DNA of 64,000 nucleotides from SABI01 sp028532915. GTDB lineage: Bacteria; Spirochaetota; Spirochaetia; Sphaerochaetales; Sphaerochaetaceae. A program made the position numbers and the translations under genes. The notes beneath the pieces were generated by a model, which saw nothing but the letters and a program-made list of their open reading frames with translations, was not told the DNA's origin and did no database searches. Numbering within the stretch: the first letter of the stretch is position 1; the number at the start of each line of letters is the position of its first letter. Shown here piece by piece: positions 60,722 to 64,000 of this stretch. Where the stretch lies: the NCBI GenBank assembly GCA_963677225.1, contig OY781923.1, forward strand, positions 620,001-684,000, read 5' to 3'.

Positions 60722-61744
60722 ATGGAAAAGATCAAAGTAGCCGTAATCGGAGCTACAGGCGCAGTCGGACAGGTATTCATGTGGATGCTTGCAGACCATC
60801 CTCTGTTTGAAGTCGATTATCTGACGGCATCGGCCGCCAGAGCGAATCAGACATACGGGTCAACGGTACACTGGCTGCTCCCATTTGAAATGCCTCATGC
60901 CATCAGAAACAGAGTCATCAGTGAATTCAATGCCGATGTGATGAAAGAAAGAGGCGTGAAGATCGTCTTCTCGGCTCTTCCTGCCGCAGTCGCCGCCGAA
61001 GCTGAACCTCTTCTCAGAGACATGGGTTTCTATATATTCAGTAACGCCTCTGCTATGCGCTATAACGATGACGTCCCCATCCTGATCCCCGAGACGAACA
61101 TGGAGACACTCTCATTCATCGAGAAGCAGGGATTCCCTGAAAAAGGTTTTGTCGTCACCAATGCGAACTGTGTCACCACAGGTCTTGCGATGGCAGTCGC
61201 TCCGTTGAGAAAATACGGGATCAAAGAGATCAGCGTATGTTCCTATCAATCTGTCAGCGGTGCAGGATATCCCGGACTCTCATCATTCGATATAACAGAT
61301 AACTGTATTCCTTATATCGGCGGTGAAGAGGAGAAGATCGCACTGGAAATCAAGAAGATCCTCGATTTCGATCCGATCGTTGATGCCTATTGTGTCCGTG
61401 TCCCTGTGATGTTCGGCCATCTTGAAGCTGTCTGGCTCACCCTCGAAGAAGATCCTTCGATCGAAGATGTCATTCAGACCTGGGATGAGTTCAGGGAGGT
61501 CCCCGATCTTCCTTCGACTCCTGCACGTCCTGTCGTCTATGACAGTTCGAATACCTTCCCCCAGCCGAAGTATGCCTTCTGGGGAACTCCCAACGGAATG
61601 GAAGTCTATACAGGAAGAATCAAAAAGAGAGGGAACAAGATAGGTTTCATGCTCCTTGTGAACAACCTGGTGAAAGGAAGTGCAGGAGGATCGATTCAGA
61701 ACGCGGAAGCGTTCGTCCGAAAGTACAATATTACCCGGTCGTAA
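60722..61744 (+). CDS. asd: Aspartate-semialdehyde dehydrogenase
   Basis: The 340-residue enzyme reduces aspartyl phosphate to aspartate semialdehyde for lysine, threonine and methionine synthesis. It has the NADP motif VAVIGATGAVGQVF and the catalytic Cys150 in VVTNANCVTTG, followed by CSYQSVSGAGYPG. The catalytic histidine is in MFGHLEAVW. The sequence fits the archaeal/fungal-type branch rather than the E. coli type. The ribosome site GAGGAGAA precedes the ATG. It stands alone. Confidence 0.93.
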   Translation: MEKIKVAVIGATGAVGQVFMWMLADHPLFEVDYLTASAARANQTYGSTVHWLLPFEMPHAIRNRVISEFNADVMKERGVKIVFSALPAAVAAEAEPLLRDMGFYIFSNASAMRYNDDVPILIPETNMETLSFIEKQGFPEKGFVVTNANCVTTGLAMAVAPLRKYGIKEISVCSYQSVSGAGYPGLSSFDITDNCIPYIGGEEEKIALEIKKILDFDPIVDAYCVRVPVMFGHLEAVWLTLEEDPSIEDVIQTWDEFREVPDLPSTPARPVVYDSSNTFPQPKYAFWGTPNGMEVYTGRIKKRGNKIGFMLLVNNLVKGSAGGSIQNAEAFVRKYNITRS

Positions 61745-61760
61745 TTGCAGATGCCATCAC

Positions 61761-61801
61761 AGAAAGAGGGCAGTGTATCATGAATGCACTTCCCTCTTTC
61801 T
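61761..61801. terminator. Bidirectional terminator between asd and the U32 gene
   Basis: AGAAAGAGGG (61761-61770) pairs with CCCTCTTTCT (61792-61801), with a further AGTG/CACT helix inside. It serves asd, and its right end overlaps the stop codon of the convergent peptidase gene. Confidence 0.7.
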
Positions 61802-64000
61802 ACTTTTCAGAGACGGTTGTGATGCAGTTGTGCACATCGACTGAATATCGACGGCTGTTCTGAGTAACTTCCCAGTGACCGTTTCTCGTGCACCCTTCAC
61901 AGCCGAGACCGAGCACATCGTAGCGGTAGCAGCTGCGGCTTATGAACAGCAAAGGCGTGAAATCCTCTCCCGCCTCACTTATGACGACAGGATAGCTGCG
62001 GGTATCGCCCGGTTCCCGTTCGATCCAGTAATAGGCACCGAGACAATCTGGTTTCATCGATGACAGAAGGGCCGCACTTTCTCTGTTGGCAATATAGCAG
62101 TAGATATCGATGATGTAGGATAGATCGCTGAAATAGGAGAAGTGGGCGATGTTGTTGACTCCGATCAGAAGCGGAGTATCGGTCAGAGAACGTATCTGTG
62201 ACAGATACCCGATAGCCTCCTGTTCGTTAAAACATACCGGAGGAAGCGGGACAAAGAGGTATCGGTCAATTCTTTTGAGCAGATTCTCCGCTTTTTCCCC
62301 CCTCATCAATCTATCTGCTATGCCCGCGAGGTCGGCGAAAAAAACAGATTCACAAACGATAGGGGAGACAGAATCTCTTCTTGGAAGTCTTATCCCTTTT
62401 TGTTGTACAGCCGGCACCTTCCCAAGCGGTCTGTTTATGGCCTCTTCGATCCTACGGTCAAGATTATTGAACACAGTGCGCCGTACATTTTTGAGAGCGC
62501 TCACCGGGATGAACAGCCACTCGAGTTCTCTTGTACCTTCATAGGTGACAGATATGGACTCAACGTTGATATATCGTGAATCGCTTTGTGAAAACACCTT
62601 TTCGATGTTCTCTTTCACCATCTGGATCTTTTTCGCATCCTGTATGTCGAGAGGGAGAGTCTGTTTCACATTGGAACAGGTCCATTCGGGAAGACCTGAG
62701 ATTTCCACCGTCACAGAATCATCACAGAGCACTACAGAAAGATCTATAGGATGTCTGAACTCTCTGCCGCTCTCTTTTGCTTCTTTCGAGAGCGTTGCAT
62801 CATGCTCCTTTATCCGGTAGAGCTGAACAGGGTTTTCTGCCGATATGTGCTGCGGCAGCCTGATAAGAACCTTTTCACCAGATTCAGTCCTTGTCAGTTT
62901 CTTCATCGAAAGATCGTACATCTCGCTGAGACTGAATTTCACAGCTTCCGATATGGATCCTCTCTTTTCCAGCAATACCATCAGACCGTCGCGCAGATGG
63001 GCTGCTTCGGTGAAGCGTACCTCATACAGTCCGTTATGTTCACGACGATAAGGATACAGTGTGCCGACAGAAACTCCGGTGTGTCCCGGATAGGCGGGTG
63101 TGATCAGTGAAGGGGTCGTTCTGGCGGAGGCGACAGATTCTTTATCATAGGATGCGAGCCATCCTCCGCTTTGATCGCGGGAGAATGCGGTATCAAGATG
63201 CTGTTTTGCCTCGCTGATGATGTCATCCGGTTTTTCATCAAGAAGAAGTCTGTAATACCGGGCTGCAGCCGCCACATATTCAGGGCTTTTCATCCGGCCT
63301 TCTATCTTCAGTGAATCTATCCCAATTTCTTTCAGAGTCCTGATCGTCTCTTTCGAACTTGAGAGGTCTTTCATCGAAAAAGGATAGATAGATCTGTGAT
63401 CATCATTCGAGAAGTAGCTTCTGCATATCTGTGAACATTCTCCTTTGTTTGCGCTTCTTGAAGTGAGGATGTTCGATGCCATACAAAGTCCCGAAAAGCC
63501 GTAACACATCGCTCCGTGTATGAAGACCTTGATCGAGATATCGGGACATTCTCTTCGGATATGTTCGATCTCCGATAGCGTGAGTTCTCTCGAGAGGACC
63601 ACACGGGTGAATCCGAGTGCGGCAAGCTGTTTCACGCCTTCAACCGAATGTACCGCCAACTGTGTGCTCGCATGTATCTCTAAAGAAGGGGTTATGCAGC
63701 GCACGACAGAAGCGAGACCGGGGTCCTGGATGATCAGAGCATCGATGCGAAGAAGATCGAGGGTGCGGATGATAGGAATGAGAAGGGCCATCTCCTCATC
63801 GTTCAAGATAGTGTTTATCGTGACATACACTTTTTTGCCCGTTTTCGAAGCTATCTCTTTGATCACGGAAAGCTCATCGATCGTGAAGTTCTTCGCCCCT
63901 TTTCGTGCCGAGAATGATGTGAGTCCGAGATAGACTGCATCAGCGCCCCATTTGAAGGCCTGAAGTGCACATTCGAATGAACCTGCAGGTAATGTCAATT
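61800..64000 (-). CDS. U32-family peptidase-like protein, 5' end cut by window
   Basis: The frame runs off the right edge; the visible start LTLPAGSFECALQAFKWGAD lies within the first dozen residues of the family. The protein is about 730 residues. Motifs are DAVYLGLTSFSARKGAKNF, HASTQLAVHSVEGVKQL, VFIHGAMCYGFSGLCMAS and the cysteine cluster in NKGECSQICRSYF. U32 proteins include the collagenase-like type and the rRNA hydroxylase RlhA, which uses these cysteines for an iron-sulfur cluster. The long C-terminal part with further cysteines (DVLGLGCEGCTRNGHW) fits the RlhA-like long form. RNA modification is more likely than proteolysis. Confidence 0.85.
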   Translation of the reverse strand, partial: LTLPAGSFECALQAFKWGADAVYLGLTSFSARKGAKNFTIDELSVIKEIASKTGKKVYVTINTILNDEEMALLIPIIRTLDLLRIDALIIQDPGLASVVRCITPSLEIHASTQLAVHSVEGVKQLAALGFTRVVLSRELTLSEIEHIRRECPDISIKVFIHGAMCYGFSGLCMASNILTSRSANKGECSQICRSYFSNDDHRSIYPFSMKDLSSSKETIRTLKEIGIDSLKIEGRMKSPEYVAAAARYYRLLLDEKPDDIISEAKQHLDTAFSRDQSGGWLASYDKESVASARTTPSLITPAYPGHTGVSVGTLYPYRREHNGLYEVRFTEAAHLRDGLMVLLEKRGSISEAVKFSLSEMYDLSMKKLTRTESGEKVLIRLPQHISAENPVQLYRIKEHDATLSKEAKESGREFRHPIDLSVVLCDDSVTVEISGLPEWTCSNVKQTLPLDIQDAKKIQMVKENIEKVFSQSDSRYINVESISVTYEGTRELEWLFIPVSALKNVRRTVFNNLDRRIEEAINRPLGKVPAVQQKGIRLPRRDSVSPIVCESVFFADLAGIADRLMRGEKAENLLKRIDRYLFVPLPPVCFNEQEAIGYLSQIRSLTDTPLLIGVNNIAHFSYFSDLSYIIDIYCYIANRESAALLSSMKPDCLGAYYWIEREPGDTRSYPVVISEAGEDFTPLLFISRSCYRYDVLGLGCEGCTRNGHWEVTQNSRRYSVDVHNCITTVSEK

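Overview
The window looks like chromosomal DNA of a fermentative, host- or sediment-type spirochaete, most likely Sphaerochaeta-like. The clues are substrate-binding proteins whose export signals end in FA(A/N)G-x-EE, the abundance of sugar ABC and TRAP importers, moderate GC with AT-rich intergenic regions, and salvage-type cofactor pathways. This taxonomic call is an inference from style; no rRNA gene is present. I see no insertion sequence, prophage, CRISPR array or replication origin. Both window ends cut through genes: an asparaginase on the left and a U32 peptidase on the right.

Layout. 1-4.5 kb: asparaginase end, then two DapA/NanA-type aldolase genes and a glycerol-dehydrogenase-like gene around a GntR regulator, with the same 9-bp palindrome at both promoters. 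4.5-19.3 kb: a LacI regulator and a large sugar operon comprising a PfkB-HAD fusion kinase, an uncharacterised 377-aa protein, a ROK protein, an ABC importer without ATPase, two GH38 alpha-mannosidases and a GmhA-like SIS isomerase. LacI-type operators sit at both operon promoters. 19.6-22.6 kb: NEW3-domain exported protein with an ABC exporter pair. 22.8-26.7 kb: DgcN/DgcA-type D-glutamate utilisation genes and an NhaC-family antiporter. 26.9-28.1 kb: FprA flavodiiron protein.

28.0-39.0 kb (minus strand): a TRAP transporter, CitE-like lyase, frameshifted GntR, acylating-type aldehyde dehydrogenase, Asp/Glu racemase-family protein, split transketolase, nucleoside-hydrolase-like DUF1593 protein and D-2-hydroxyacid dehydrogenase. 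This looks like a catabolic pathway I cannot match to a named one. 39.3-41.5 kb: a divergent GHL6/beta-galactosidase-trimerisation-like protein. 41.7-48.9 kb: an AfuABC/FbpABC-like ABC importer, an inositol-monophosphatase-like phosphatase and a YesMN-like two-component system, a plausible sugar-phosphate uptake locus. 49.1-51.5 kb: LysR, a split ChrA chromate transporter pair and a GFA-family protein.

51.6-55.5 kb: three near-identical tandem TPP riboswitch aptamers, the first two with their own terminators and the third without, in front of thiD-thiM-cytX-thiE. This triple array is the most striking feature of the window. 55.5-59.3 kb: a selenium cluster (selD and a NifS/CsdB-like enzyme on the minus strand; YedE-like transporter, TusA/YedF-like protein and DUF3343 on the plus strand). 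59.3-60.5 kb: a frameshifted FAD oxidoreductase and tRNA-Ala(GGC). 60.7-64 kb: asd and the U32 peptidase.

The common theme is scavenging: carbohydrates, sugar acids, D-amino acids, thiamine precursors and selenium are imported and processed by compact operons, most with a dedicated regulator beside them.
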